Origin: Thermoleophilia bacterium
Lineage (GTDB): Bacteria; Actinomycetota; Thermoleophilia; Gaiellales; Gaiellaceae
DNA length: 28,911 bases
Reading direction: 5' to 3'
NCBI GenBank assembly: GCA_013362295.1
Contig: JABFWJ010000244.1
Location: 1-28,911 of the forward strand
Under the pieces are notes generated by a model. The model was not told the origin of the DNA. It was given only the letters and a program-made list of their open reading frames with translations, and did not search any database. This document shows positions 7,853 through 15,021 of this stretch, one piece after another. The stretch's first letter is position 1. Each line of letters starts with the position of its first letter. The translations under genes were made by a program, and so were the position numbers.

Positions 7853-8967
7853 GGATCCGCGCCGCCGTCCTGCGCGAGCCCGGCTGCCCGGTCGCGGTCG
7901 AGGAGGTCGAGCTCGACCCGCCTCGCGCGGACGAGGTGCTGGTGCGCGTCGCCGCGGCGGGCGTCTGCCACTCCGACGTCCGGCTCGCCGACGGCGAGCT
8001 CGGCGAGGGCCGCTGGCCGATGGTGCTCGGCCACGAGGGGGCGGGCGTGGTGGAGGCGGTCGGCGACCGCGTCTCCGCGGTCGCCCCGGGCGATCACGTC
8101 GCGTTCTCGTTCGTCCCCGCCTGCCGCGCGTGCCGCGCCTGCCTCGCCGGCCGCCCGAACCTCTGCGAGCCCGCGGCCCGGCACAGCCTGGCCGGGATGC
8201 TGATGGACGGCACGAGCAGGCTGCACGCGGACGGCGAGGTGCTCCAGCACGGCCTGATGACTGCGTGCTTCGCCGAGCGAGCGGTCGTCGCAGCGGCCGC
8301 CGCGGTCAAGATCCCGCCCGAGCTGCCGCTCTGGCAGGCGGCGCTGCTCGGCTGCGGGGTCGTCACCGGGATCGGCGCGGTGCGCAACGTCGCCCGCGTC
8401 GGCCGCGGCGACTCCGTGTGCGTGATCGGCTGCGGCGGTGTCGGTCTGCAGGTCGTGACCGGCGCCCGGCTCGCGGGCGCGGGGCAGATCGTCGCGGTCG
8501 ACCGCAGCCGGGAGAACCTCGAGCGTGCCCGCACGCGCGGCGCCACCGACGTCGTCGAGACGGGGGACGAGCGCACCGTGCGCGCCGTCAGAAAGCTGAC
8601 CGGCGGCGGCGCTGACCACGCGTTCGAGGTCGTCGGCAGCCCGGAGACGATCCGCCTCGCCTGGGGCGCGGTCCGGCCCGGCGGCCAGGTCGTGGTCGTC
8701 GGCCTGGTGCCGCGCGGCGTCGAGGTCTCCGTGCCCGGGATCGAGTTCCTCTCGGACAAGTCCCTGCGCGGCACCTACTACGGCTCCGGAGACGCGGCGC
8801 GGGACATCCCCGAGCTCGCCGAGCTCGCGCTCACGGGGGAGCTCGACCTCGCCGGCGTCGTCACGCACCGCACCGACCTGGACGGCGTCGAGGAAGCGCT
8901 GGGGCGGCTGCGTCACGGCAACGGCGCCCGCACGGTCGTGATCGTCGACGAGGAGTTGGCGGGCTGA
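7849..8967 (+). CDS. Zinc-dependent alcohol dehydrogenase, class III/NDMA-like (copy 2)
   Basis: The second medium-chain dehydrogenase of the operon has 372 residues. It shows GVCHSD (catalytic zinc Cys), GHEGAGVVE, a structural zinc loop CRACRACLAGRPNLC with full CxxCxxCx7C spacing, GCGGVG and an Asp after the next strand (VAVDRS) for NAD(H). It shares the MRIRAAVL start and overall plan with the gene at 3947, but the middle is clearly diverged. The two enzymes therefore probably act on different alcohols or thiol adducts. It is the last gene of the operon. Its stop is followed within 10 nt by a palindromic repeat cluster that separates it from the convergent iclR-type gene. Confidence 0.92.
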   Translation: MRIRAAVLREPGCPVAVEEVELDPPRADEVLVRVAAAGVCHSDVRLADGELGEGRWPMVLGHEGAGVVEAVGDRVSAVAPGDHVAFSFVPACRACRACLAGRPNLCEPAARHSLAGMLMDGTSRLHADGEVLQHGLMTACFAERAVVAAAAAVKIPPELPLWQAALLGCGVVTGIGAVRNVARVGRGDSVCVIGCGGVGLQVVTGARLAGAGQIVAVDRSRENLERARTRGATDVVETGDERTVRAVRKLTGGGADHAFEVVGSPETIRLAWGAVRPGGQVVVVGLVPRGVEVSVPGIEFLSDKSLRGTYYGSGDAARDIPELAELALTGELDLAGVVTHRTDLDGVEEALGRLRHGNGARTVVIVDEELAG

Positions 8968-8972
8968 AAGCT

Positions 8973-9025
8973 GGAATCTGGTTCGGCTGCGCCGAACCTG
9001 ATTCGCCGCAGGCGAACCAGATTCG
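8973..9025. repeat. Dispersed palindromic repeat, cluster A (three cores, 20-nt period)
   Basis: Three copies of the near-palindromic 13-mer CGAAYCWGRTTCG start at 8973, 8993 and 9013, exactly 20 nt apart. They are separated by 7-nt GC-rich spacers GCTGCGC and CCGCAGG. The first and third cores with their flanks can form a long stem (AGCT...AGCT). The cluster fills the gap between two convergent genes (stops at 8967 and 9031), so it could work as a bidirectional terminator. The same element occurs near 17311, 19184, 19249 and 27254. Confidence 0.85.
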
Positions 9026-9030
9026 AGCTC

Positions 9031-9732
9031 TTAGGTTTGCGACAGCGCCGCCGCCGCCGCGACGACGCGCTGCGCGGCCTCCTCGAGCCGCGTGTCGAAG
9101 CGGAAGCGCGGCGCGGAGACGTTGAGTGCCGCGACAACGCGTCCCGTGCTGTCGCGAACCGGTGCGGCCGCGGCGACCAGGCCCGGCTCGAACTCCTCGC
9201 GCACGATCGCGTAGCCGAGCGAGCGCGCCGCGGCGATCGCCGGAGCCTGTGCGGCGAGCCCCAGCGACTCCAGCTCGGCGTCGTCGAGATCGAACGCGAG
9301 CACGCGGCCCGCCGACGTGTTCGCGAGCGGCGTCAGGCCGCCGATCGGGGCCGGGGCATGGATCGTCGCCTCGGGAGACTCGGAGACGAGCGTCAGCACC
9401 TGGGCGCCCTGCCGCACCGAGAGATGCGCGCTCTCGCCGAGCTCCCGCACGAGCCCACGCAGGACGGGCGGGGCGTCCGCGACGAGCCGGGATTCCCCGA
9501 CGCGCGCGGCGAGCCCGAAGAGACGCCAGCCGAGCCGGTAGGCGAGCGTCTCTCGATCGCGCTCGACGAAGCCGCGCTCCTCGAGCGTCGCGAGCGTGCG
9601 CGAGACCTGGCTCTTGTCGCCGCCGACGCGCTCCGCCAGCGCGACGACGCCGAGTCCGCCGGGCTCGGCCGGATCCGCCAGCGCGCAGAGCACGTCGAGC
9701 CCGCGCGCGAGTGCAGCCGTCCCCGGGTTCAT
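9031..9732 (-). CDS. IclR-family transcriptional regulator
   Basis: This is a 233-residue regulator. The N-terminal winged helix-turn-helix spans roughly residues 5-65 (ALAERVGGDKSQVSRTLATLEERGFVERD). The IclR effector-binding domain follows, with ending motifs GLVAAAAPVRDSTGRVVAALNVSAP typical of the family. IclR proteins sense small organic acids or related metabolites and regulate nearby catabolic genes. ATG 9732 overlaps the stop of the MttB-family gene (ATGA), so both are co-transcribed from the promoter near 11208. The perfect palindrome at 11193-11208 is a good candidate for its own operator. Whether it also controls the + strand operon at 1-8967, which it meets head to head at the 3' end, is unknown. 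Confidence 0.92.
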   Translation of the reverse strand: MNPGTAALARGLDVLCALADPAEPGGLGVVALAERVGGDKSQVSRTLATLEERGFVERDRETLAYRLGWRLFGLAARVGESRLVADAPPVLRGLVRELGESAHLSVRQGAQVLTLVSESPEATIHAPAPIGGLTPLANTSAGRVLAFDLDDAELESLGLAAQAPAIAAARSLGYAIVREEFEPGLVAAAAPVRDSTGRVVAALNVSAPRFRFDTRLEEAAQRVVAAAAALSQT

Positions 9733-11174
9733 ACGGAGATCGGGTCGCCGAGCTCGACCGCGCGCCGCTCGACGAATTCGACGAGCTCCTCCTCGAGCGC
9801 GTCGTCCAGCGGCGGGCGCTCGTAGCTCTCGAGCAGCTCCTGCCAGCGCTTCGTCGCGCGCGCCGCGTGCTCGAGCGAGCCGCCCCGCGTCCAGCGGTCG
9901 TGGTTGTCGGTCGTCGCGACGGTCGGGCGCCAGAAGCACTCGCGGAACCGCTCGAGCGTGTGCTCCGCGCCGAAGAAGTGGCCGCCGTGACCCACCTCGA
10001 CGTGCGCGCCGAACGCGAGGCTCGCGTCGTCCACCTCGGCCGGCGTGAACTGGTGCAGGAGGAGGTCGAGCAGCTCGCAGTCGGCGGCGAACTTCTCGAA
10101 CGACGTCACGAGCCCGCCCTCGAGCCAGCCCGCGGACTGCCAGCACACGTTCGCGCCGGCGAAGAACGCCGCCTGCAACGTGTTCATCGACTCGTAGCCC
10201 GCCTGGAAGTCGACGGCGGGGCTCGCGGTGAGCGTTCCGCCTCCCGACCGCCACGGCAGTCCGAGCCGCCGGGCGATCTGGCCCGACGCGTACAGCCCGA
10301 GCGCCGATTCCGGCCCGCCGAACGCAGGTGAGCCGCTCTTCATGTCGGTCGCCGACAGGAACGAGCCGAGCACACAGGGCGCGCCCGGCCGCACGAGCTG
10401 GACGAGCGCGATCCCGGCGAGCGCCTCGACCGTCTGCTGCACGAGCGCCGCGGGCACCGACACCGGCGCCATCGCGCCCATCAGCAGGAACGGCGTGACG
10501 ATCACCGCCTGCCCCGCGGCCGCGTAGGCGAGGATTCCCTCGAGCATCCGCACGTCGAAGTGCAGGGGCGAGTTGACGTTGCAGTTCGCGAACAGCACCG
10601 GCGCGTCTTCAATCGGCCCGGAGACGATCTCGGCGAGCCGGAGGCAGTCGGCGGCGGCAATGTCCGACGACGGCTCGCCCGACCAGACACGGTCGGTGAG
10701 CCGGATCGCGGCCAGCGCACGCACGAGGTGGCGAACGTCGAGCGGGACGTCGTTCGGCTCGAGCATGTTCCGGCCCGGCGTGTCGAGCGCGTCCGTGACG
10801 TGCGTCAGCTTGAGCAGCGACTCGAGGTCGTCCATCGTCCCGTCGCGGCGCACGCCGTCGATCCGGACGAAGGGCGGCCCCTGCGCCGGGCCGAAGACCA
10901 TGTGGTCGCCGCCGACGACGAGATCGCGCGCGGGATTGCGCGCCCGCAGCGTGAACGCGCTCGGCGCGCGCCCCGCCTGTGCTCGCAGGAACCCCGGATC
11001 GAACCGGACGCACGAGCCGTCGACGGTCTGACCCGCGTCGTGGAAGAGCTCGAGCGCGCGGGGATGGTCGAACTGGACGCCGACCTCGGCCGCGAGCCGC
11101 TCCACGCCGGCCTCGATCGTCGCGAGCGCGTCGTCCGAGAGCGGTTCGAACCGGGGCATCCGGTTGACGAACAC
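9729..11174 (-). CDS. MttB-family (trimethylamine methyltransferase-like) protein without pyrrolysine
   Basis: The 481-residue protein belongs to the MttB family of corrinoid-dependent amine methyltransferases. Recognisable segments are MVFGPAQGPPFVRI, NMLEPNDVP, FANCNVNSPLHFD, TPFLLMGAMAPVS, GSFLSATDMKSGSPAFGGPES, NVCWQSAGWLEGGL and HVEVGHGGHFFGAEHTLERFR. Founding members use an amber-encoded pyrrolysine; here no in-frame TAG occurs, so it belongs to the non-Pyl group. Characterised members of that group demethylate glycine betaine, proline betaine or carnitine in anaerobes. No corrinoid protein or reactivase gene is in the window, so the methyl acceptor is open. GTG 11174 is supported by GGAGG at 11180-11184, 5 nt upstream. 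Substrate prediction (a quaternary amine) is inferred from the family only. Confidence 0.88.
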   Translation of the reverse strand: MFVNRMPRFEPLSDDALATIEAGVERLAAEVGVQFDHPRALELFHDAGQTVDGSCVRFDPGFLRAQAGRAPSAFTLRARNPARDLVVGGDHMVFGPAQGPPFVRIDGVRRDGTMDDLESLLKLTHVTDALDTPGRNMLEPNDVPLDVRHLVRALAAIRLTDRVWSGEPSSDIAAADCLRLAEIVSGPIEDAPVLFANCNVNSPLHFDVRMLEGILAYAAAGQAVIVTPFLLMGAMAPVSVPAALVQQTVEALAGIALVQLVRPGAPCVLGSFLSATDMKSGSPAFGGPESALGLYASGQIARRLGLPWRSGGGTLTASPAVDFQAGYESMNTLQAAFFAGANVCWQSAGWLEGGLVTSFEKFAADCELLDLLLHQFTPAEVDDASLAFGAHVEVGHGGHFFGAEHTLERFRECFWRPTVATTDNHDRWTRGGSLEHAARATKRWQELLESYERPPLDDALEEELVEFVERRAVELGDPISV

Positions 11175-11192
11175 GGCAACCTCCGATCAATT

Positions 11193-11208
11193 TACAACTC
11201 CAGTTGTA
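11193..11208 (-). promoter_or_regulatory. Perfect 16-bp palindrome, putative operator of the mttB-iclR unit
   Basis: TACAACTCCAGTTGTA is a 7-bp perfect inverted repeat with a 2-nt centre. On the - strand it begins at the last base of the -10 hexamer and covers the expected transcription start, 19 nt before the methyltransferase GTG. This is the position expected for a repressor site. The downstream IclR-type gene is the likely binder; that link is inferred. Confidence 0.65.
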
Positions 11209-11235
11209 TTATAGATCGAGGTTCAGCTCGCGCAA
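11208..11235 (-). promoter_or_regulatory. Sigma-70-type promoter for the mttB-iclR unit
   Basis: On the - strand TTGCGC (11235-11230) is followed after 16 nt by a consensus TATAAT (11213-11208). The promoter lies within the end of the upstream oxidoreductase gene and overlaps its TAA stop, so mttB-iclR can be transcribed separately from the exporter/oxidoreductase pair. Confidence 0.6.
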
Positions 11236-12513
11236 CGCGAAGAAGACCCCTTCGCTGAAGGTCGGGTAGGGCTGGATCACGTCGAGCAGCACCTCGACCG
11301 GCGTCTCGGCGCGGATCGCGAGCGTGAGCTGCTGCAGCCACTCGCCGGACTCGGGACCTGCGGCGACGGCGCCTTTGAGCACGCGGCGCTCGGGATCGGC
11401 AACGACCTTGACGAAGCCCGGACGCTTCGGCCGCTCGTACGTCGAGAGCCGCGGCACCGACTGCAGGCTCCAAGTCGAGCTCACGCCGCCCTGGGTGTCG
11501 CCGACCATCGCGACCTGCGGGTCGGTGAAGATCGTGGCCGGGATCGCGCGGTGGTCGGCGCGGGCGTCGCGGCCGGCCATGTCGTAGGCGACGATGCGGG
11601 CGTGGTACTTGCCGACGTGCGTGAACGGCGCGATGCCCGTCACGTCGCCGATCGCCCAGACGTTCTCGGCCGCGCGCAGCCGCTCATCGACCTCGATCCC
11701 GCGCCGCGTAATCTCGAGCCCGAGCGCGTCGAGCCCGCCTACGTTCGCCCTGCGCCCGGTCGCGACGAGCAGCCGGTCGAACTCGACCTCGCCGCCGTCG
11801 GCGAGGAACAAGCGATCGGCACTGACACGCTGCGCCTGCGCCCCGAGGCGGACGTCGACGCCGTCCTCACGCAGCGCTTCCTCGACGAGCGCGGCGGCGT
11901 CGGCATCGACGCGCGAGAGCAGGCGCGTGTCTCCCTGGACAAGCGTGACTTGCGACCCGACGCGCTGGAAGAACTGCGCGAGCTCGCAGCCGACTGGTCC
12001 TCCCCCGAGCACGAGCAGGCGCGCCGGGACCTCGAGCGTCTCCGTCGCCTCGACGTTCGTCCAGTAGTCGACCGAAGCGAGCCCGTCGATCGCCGGAATC
12101 GCCGGGGTCGAGCCGGTGGCGATCACGAGCCGGTCGTAACGGAGCTCGTCCCCACCGACGACGACGAGGCCCGGCTTCGCGACGACCCCATCGCCGCGGA
12201 CGAGGCTCGCGTTCTGCGACGCGAGCCACTTGACCTGCGACGTGTCGTCGCGCTCGGCGACCCAGTCGCGCCACGCGAAGATGCGTTGCACGTTCAAGGC
12301 GCCGACCTCGACTGCGCCGTCCGAATGGTGCGCCGACGCGGCGAGCTCGGGCGCGCGCAGCATTGTCTTCGTCGGTATGCACGCGTAGTAGGAGCACTCG
12401 CCGCCGACGAGCCGGCGCTCGACGACCGTGAGCTCCGCTTCGGTGTCGAGCCGCCGGTAGGCGCCGACGAAGTGCTCGCCGCTCGAGCCGCCGCCGAGGA
12501 CGACGATCTTCAC
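11209..12513 (-). CDS. FAD-dependent pyridine nucleotide-disulfide oxidoreductase
   Basis: This 434-residue flavoprotein belongs to the lipoamide dehydrogenase/mercuric reductase family. It has the FAD site VVLGGGSSGEHF at the start, a redox disulfide Cys40-x4-Cys45 (GGECSYYACIPTK, where GGTCLNVGCIPSK is usual), a second GGGPVGCE dinucleotide site and WAIGDVTG for FAD. The C-terminal dimer-interface motif reads YPTFSEG, whereas lipoamide dehydrogenase has HPTxSE. The catalytic His is therefore replaced by Tyr, and this is probably not a classical lipoamide dehydrogenase. GTG 12513 overlaps the exporter stop (GTGA). The electron acceptor is unknown. Confidence 0.9.
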   Translation of the reverse strand: MKIVVLGGGSSGEHFVGAYRRLDTEAELTVVERRLVGGECSYYACIPTKTMLRAPELAASAHHSDGAVEVGALNVQRIFAWRDWVAERDDTSQVKWLASQNASLVRGDGVVAKPGLVVVGGDELRYDRLVIATGSTPAIPAIDGLASVDYWTNVEATETLEVPARLLVLGGGPVGCELAQFFQRVGSQVTLVQGDTRLLSRVDADAAALVEEALREDGVDVRLGAQAQRVSADRLFLADGGEVEFDRLLVATGRRANVGGLDALGLEITRRGIEVDERLRAAENVWAIGDVTGIAPFTHVGKYHARIVAYDMAGRDARADHRAIPATIFTDPQVAMVGDTQGGVSSTWSLQSVPRLSTYERPKRPGFVKVVADPERRVLKGAVAAGPESGEWLQQLTLAIRAETPVEVLLDVIQPYPTFSEGVFFALRELNLDL

Positions 12514-13832
12514 GCGGGACGCCTGTTGCGGATCCCGGCGAGCCCGATGATCCCGCCCGTCCCGACCAACGCGGCCGTGATCCACATCGCGCGGCGGAAG
12601 CCCGGCAGGTCGAGCCGGTTGTCGGCGCCGGCAATCGCCGCGCCGACGACGGCGATCCCGAGCAGCCCGGCGACGCGCGCGATCGCGTTGTTGACGCCGC
12701 TCGCGATGCCGGAGTCGCGCTCGCCGGCATCTGCGAGCACGGTGGAGGTGAGCGGCGCGACGATCATCGCGAGCCCGACGGCGAACAGCAGGAGCCACGG
12801 CAGCAGCTCCCACCAGTAGTCGAAGCCCGGCTTCAGCCGCGCGAGCGGGATCAGCGACACGCCGGTCAGGAGCGGCCCGGCGCCCATGAAGATGCGCGGC
12901 CCGTGTCGCATCGAGAGCCGCCCGACGCGGGGCGAGAGCAGGAACATCACGATCGTGATCGGCACGAGCACGAGCCCGCTCCGGAGAGCCGAGTAGCCGG
13001 CGAGCTGCTGCAGGAAGAGGACGAGGAAGAAGGTCAACGTGGAGAGCGCGGCGTACACCGTCAACGTCTCGACGTTCGCGACCGTGAAGTTGCGCTTCGC
13101 GAACAGGCGTAGCGGCAGCATCGGCTGCGGATGATGCCGTTCCCACCAGACGAAGAGCACGAGCAGCGCGAGGCCGCCCGCGAACGGCGCGAAGATCAGC
13201 GGATCGCCCCAGCCGCGGCGCGGCTCCTCGATCAGCGCGAACACCGGCCCGCCGAGCCCGAGCACGCACAGCACGCCGCCGACGACGTCGACGCGCGCGC
13301 GCTCGTTCCCGGGCTCGCGGGCCGGGACGGCGTAGAGGACGAGCGCCGCCGTCGCGATCGCGATCGGCACGTTGATCAGGAACACCCACCGCCACGAGCC
13401 GTGCGTGATCAGCCAGCCGCCGACGAGCGGCCCGATCACGAACGACACCCCCGTCCAGGCCGTCCACGACCCGACCGCGGCGCCGCGTTCCTCACCGCTG
13501 AAGTTCGCCGCGATCACCGCGAGGCCGGCAGGCGTGAGGATCGCACCGGCAATTCCCTGCAAGCCGCGGGCGAGGATCAGCGTCGTGCCGTCAGGCGCAG
13601 CGGCGCAGAGCACGGACGCGATCCCGAACGACACGATGCCGATCAGGAACATGCGGCGCGCGCCGAAGAGGTCGCCGAGCGACCCCCCGACGAGCAGCAG
13701 CGCGCCGAGGGTCAGCAGGTAGGCGTCGACGACCCACTGCTGCAGGGCGAGCCCCCCGCCGACATCCCGCTGGATCGCCGGGAGCGCGACGTTGACGACG
13801 CTGCCGTCGACGAAGACGATGCTCGAACCCAA
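12510..13832 (-). CDS. MFS exporter, DHA2 (EmrB/QacA) family
   Basis: This is a drug/metabolite exporter with about 14 membrane helices. Motif C-like and motif A segments are visible (GSLGDLFGARRMFLIG, ARGLQGIAGAILTPAGLAVI, GVSFVIGPLVGGWLITHGSWRWVFLINVP). The coordinates start at TTG 13832, the first recognised start codon, but this would cut into helix 1. The frame stays open upstream and encodes SSRNRLVLIACILGSS, which looks like a genuine N-terminus. Between 13833 and the stop codon at 13950-13952 that frame contains no ATG, GTG or TTG. Initiation at a rare codon such as CTG 13877 (giving 455 residues) is likely. It overlaps the following oxidoreductase gene by 4 nt and is divergent from the cupin gene. 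Confidence 0.88.
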   Translation of the reverse strand: MGSSIVFVDGSVVNVALPAIQRDVGGGLALQQWVVDAYLLTLGALLLVGGSLGDLFGARRMFLIGIVSFGIASVLCAAAPDGTTLILARGLQGIAGAILTPAGLAVIAANFSGEERGAAVGSWTAWTGVSFVIGPLVGGWLITHGSWRWVFLINVPIAIATAALVLYAVPAREPGNERARVDVVGGVLCVLGLGGPVFALIEEPRRGWGDPLIFAPFAGGLALLVLFVWWERHHPQPMLPLRLFAKRNFTVANVETLTVYAALSTLTFFLVLFLQQLAGYSALRSGLVLVPITIVMFLLSPRVGRLSMRHGPRIFMGAGPLLTGVSLIPLARLKPGFDYWWELLPWLLLFAVGLAMIVAPLTSTVLADAGERDSGIASGVNNAIARVAGLLGIAVVGAAIAGADNRLDLPGFRRAMWITAALVGTGGIIGLAGIRNRRPA

Positions 13833-13911
13833 GATGCAGGCGATCAGGACAAGGCGGTTGCGGGACGACTGCGCCAGGTGTTCGATACTCGCAGACAGAA
13901 GGAGGAGGACG

Positions 13912-14337
13912 ATGGACGACGTAGGCTCGACGGAGTCGAAGAAAGCCGACTATCAGGTTGTGAACCTCGAGGACGTCGAGGACTGGTTGGGCGACTACCC
14001 GGGCGAGATGCGCGGCATCACGTATCCGATCGGGTGCGAGCAGGTGGCGCTCACCCACCGGCGGATGCCCCAGCACACCGGGAGCAAGGGCTCGTACGGG
14101 CACCGGCACAAGACGCAGGAGGAGCTCTACTTCGTGCTCGACGGGAAGTTGCAGTTCAAGCTCGACGACGAGATCGTCGAAATCGGCAAGCACCAGGCGA
14201 TCCGCATCCCGCCGCAGACGTGGCGCGGTGTCTGGAACGACGAGCCCGAGGACGCGGAGCTGATCATCGCCTCCGTGCGGATCGACGATCCGCAGGGTGA
14301 CACGGAGCGCTCCGCCGAGGACTTCTGGCCTGCATGA
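13912..14337 (+). CDS. Small cupin-domain protein
   Basis: This is a single-domain cupin of 141 residues. Cupin motif 1 is clear: GSYGHRHKTQEELYFVLDG, with His64, His66 and Glu70/71 as metal ligands. Motif 2 is IPPQTWRGVWN, where the fourth-ligand His is replaced, so metal binding may be altered. ATG 13912 follows a strong AAGGAGGAGG ribosome site (from about 13899), which excludes the longer open frame upstream. The gene is divergent from the exporter with about 35-80 nt between starts. Such proteins act as isomerases, dioxygenases or ligand sensors; no reaction can be assigned. Confidence 0.85.
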   Translation: MDDVGSTESKKADYQVVNLEDVEDWLGDYPGEMRGITYPIGCEQVALTHRRMPQHTGSKGSYGHRHKTQEELYFVLDGKLQFKLDDEIVEIGKHQAIRIPPQTWRGVWNDEPEDAELIIASVRIDDPQGDTERSAEDFWPA

Positions 14338-14346
14338 GGCCGCTGG

Positions 14347-14664
14347 TCAGAGCCCGAGCACAAGGGAGAGCGCCGCGTCGAGGTCGCGGAGCTCCGCCGC
14401 ACCGAGTCGGCCGGCGGATAGGCCGAGCCGGTCGGGGCTGATCGCGGTGGTCTGTTCGACCAGGACGCGAGTGGGTGTACCGTCGATCTCGATCACCGGC
14501 CGGAATGAACGAGCCGGAGCAGACGTCGAGGTCGGTGAAACGAGCACCGTCGAGAGGGCGAGCAATTCGTCGGCCTGAACGATTACGCCGTAGCGGGCTC
14601 CGCGCTGTTCGGAGCCTCGTGGTCCGCGCGGGAGGCGCAGCCGAAAGACCTCGCCCCTGACCAC
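14347..14664 (-). CDS. mazF: MazF/PemK-type toxin
   Basis: This 105-residue protein has the MazF/PemK fold pattern: an N-terminal RGEVFRLRLP strand, then RGSEQRGARYGVIVQ, the central TVLVSPTSTSAPARSFRPVIEI, and a C-terminal VLVEQTTAISPDRLG. MazF toxins are ribosome-independent mRNA endonucleases. The usual RPVLVV block reads ARYGVIV here, a divergence that may change specificity. GTG 14664 begins 3 nt after the antitoxin stop, in the usual antitoxin-first order. No strong ribosome site is seen, so translation is probably coupled to the antitoxin. Confidence 0.82.
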   Translation of the reverse strand: MVRGEVFRLRLPRGPRGSEQRGARYGVIVQADELLALSTVLVSPTSTSAPARSFRPVIEIDGTPTRVLVEQTTAISPDRLGLSAGRLGAAELRDLDAALSLVLGL

Positions 14665-14667
14665 GAG

Positions 14668-14919
14668 CTAGTCGGCGTTATCCCACGCGGCGGCGATCAC
14701 GTCCATCTCGCGGCGCACGCGGAGCGCCTCTGCGAGGTCGTCCGGATCGCTCGCCGCGGCCTCGGCCTCGAGACGGAGCGCGCTCCTACGTCGGCGTGTC
14801 TCCGCGGCTTCGTGCAGCGCCAGCCGGATCGCCTCCGAATCGCTGCAGCCCTCGTTGCGAAGGAGCGCGAGGTCCCGTTCGGAACGCTCGTCCAGCCTCG
14901 CCTGAACCGTTCTCGCCAT
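14668..14919 (-). CDS. Ribbon-helix-helix antitoxin partner of the MazF-type toxin
   Basis: This is an 83-residue protein from ATG 14919. The N-terminal 45 residues (MARTVQARLDERSERDLALL, then SDSEAIRLALHEA) fit a ribbon-helix-helix DNA-binding domain. The acidic C-terminal half (AEAAASDPDDLAEALRV) would wrap around the toxin. The longer frame upstream to 15012 runs through a perfect hairpin and is rejected. It is expected to repress its own promoter with the toxin as co-repressor. Confidence 0.8.
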   Translation of the reverse strand: MARTVQARLDERSERDLALLRNEGCSDSEAIRLALHEAAETRRRRSALRLEAEAAASDPDDLAEALRVRREMDVIAAAWDNAD

Positions 14920-14931
14920 CGACCCCGATCG

Positions 14932-14945
14932 TACCACAATTTGTA
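14932..14945 (-). promoter_or_regulatory. Possible promoter/operator region of the toxin-antitoxin pair
   Basis: An AT-rich island with the imperfect dyad TACCACAATTTGTA lies 13-26 nt upstream of the antitoxin ATG. A TACGAT (-10-like, 14933-14928) overlaps it. It stands out from the GC-rich surroundings, but the symmetry is partial and no good -35 element is seen. Confidence 0.3.
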
Positions 14946-14981
14946 TTACGGAGAGGGTGGAGCCGATGCTTCCCGGCGTGA

Positions 14982-15009
14982 GGTGCCTGGCGCCCCAACG
15001 CCAGGCACC
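14982..15009 (-). terminator. Perfect 11-bp hairpin after the 36-residue gene
   Basis: GGTGCCTGGCG (14982-14992) and CGCCAGGCACC (14999-15009) are perfect complements with the loop CCCCAA. The hairpin begins 12 nt after the stop of the small - strand gene. There is no T-run, so it is a terminator or 3'-end stabiliser without the classic tail. Confidence 0.6.
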
Positions 15010-15021
15010 CACCGACCGGTC

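Noticed and set aside
8973..9025. Regular repeats as a CRISPR array
   Set aside because: Repeats are 13 nt, palindromic and separated by only 7 nt; no cas genes and no unique spacers.
9729..11174. Pyrrolysine-containing methyltransferase
   Set aside because: The frame has no in-frame TAG; the protein reads through without interruption.
14920..15012. 31-residue N-terminal extension of the antitoxin
   Set aside because: It would translate the perfect hairpin and the AT-rich promoter region; the RHH domain starts at ATG 14919.
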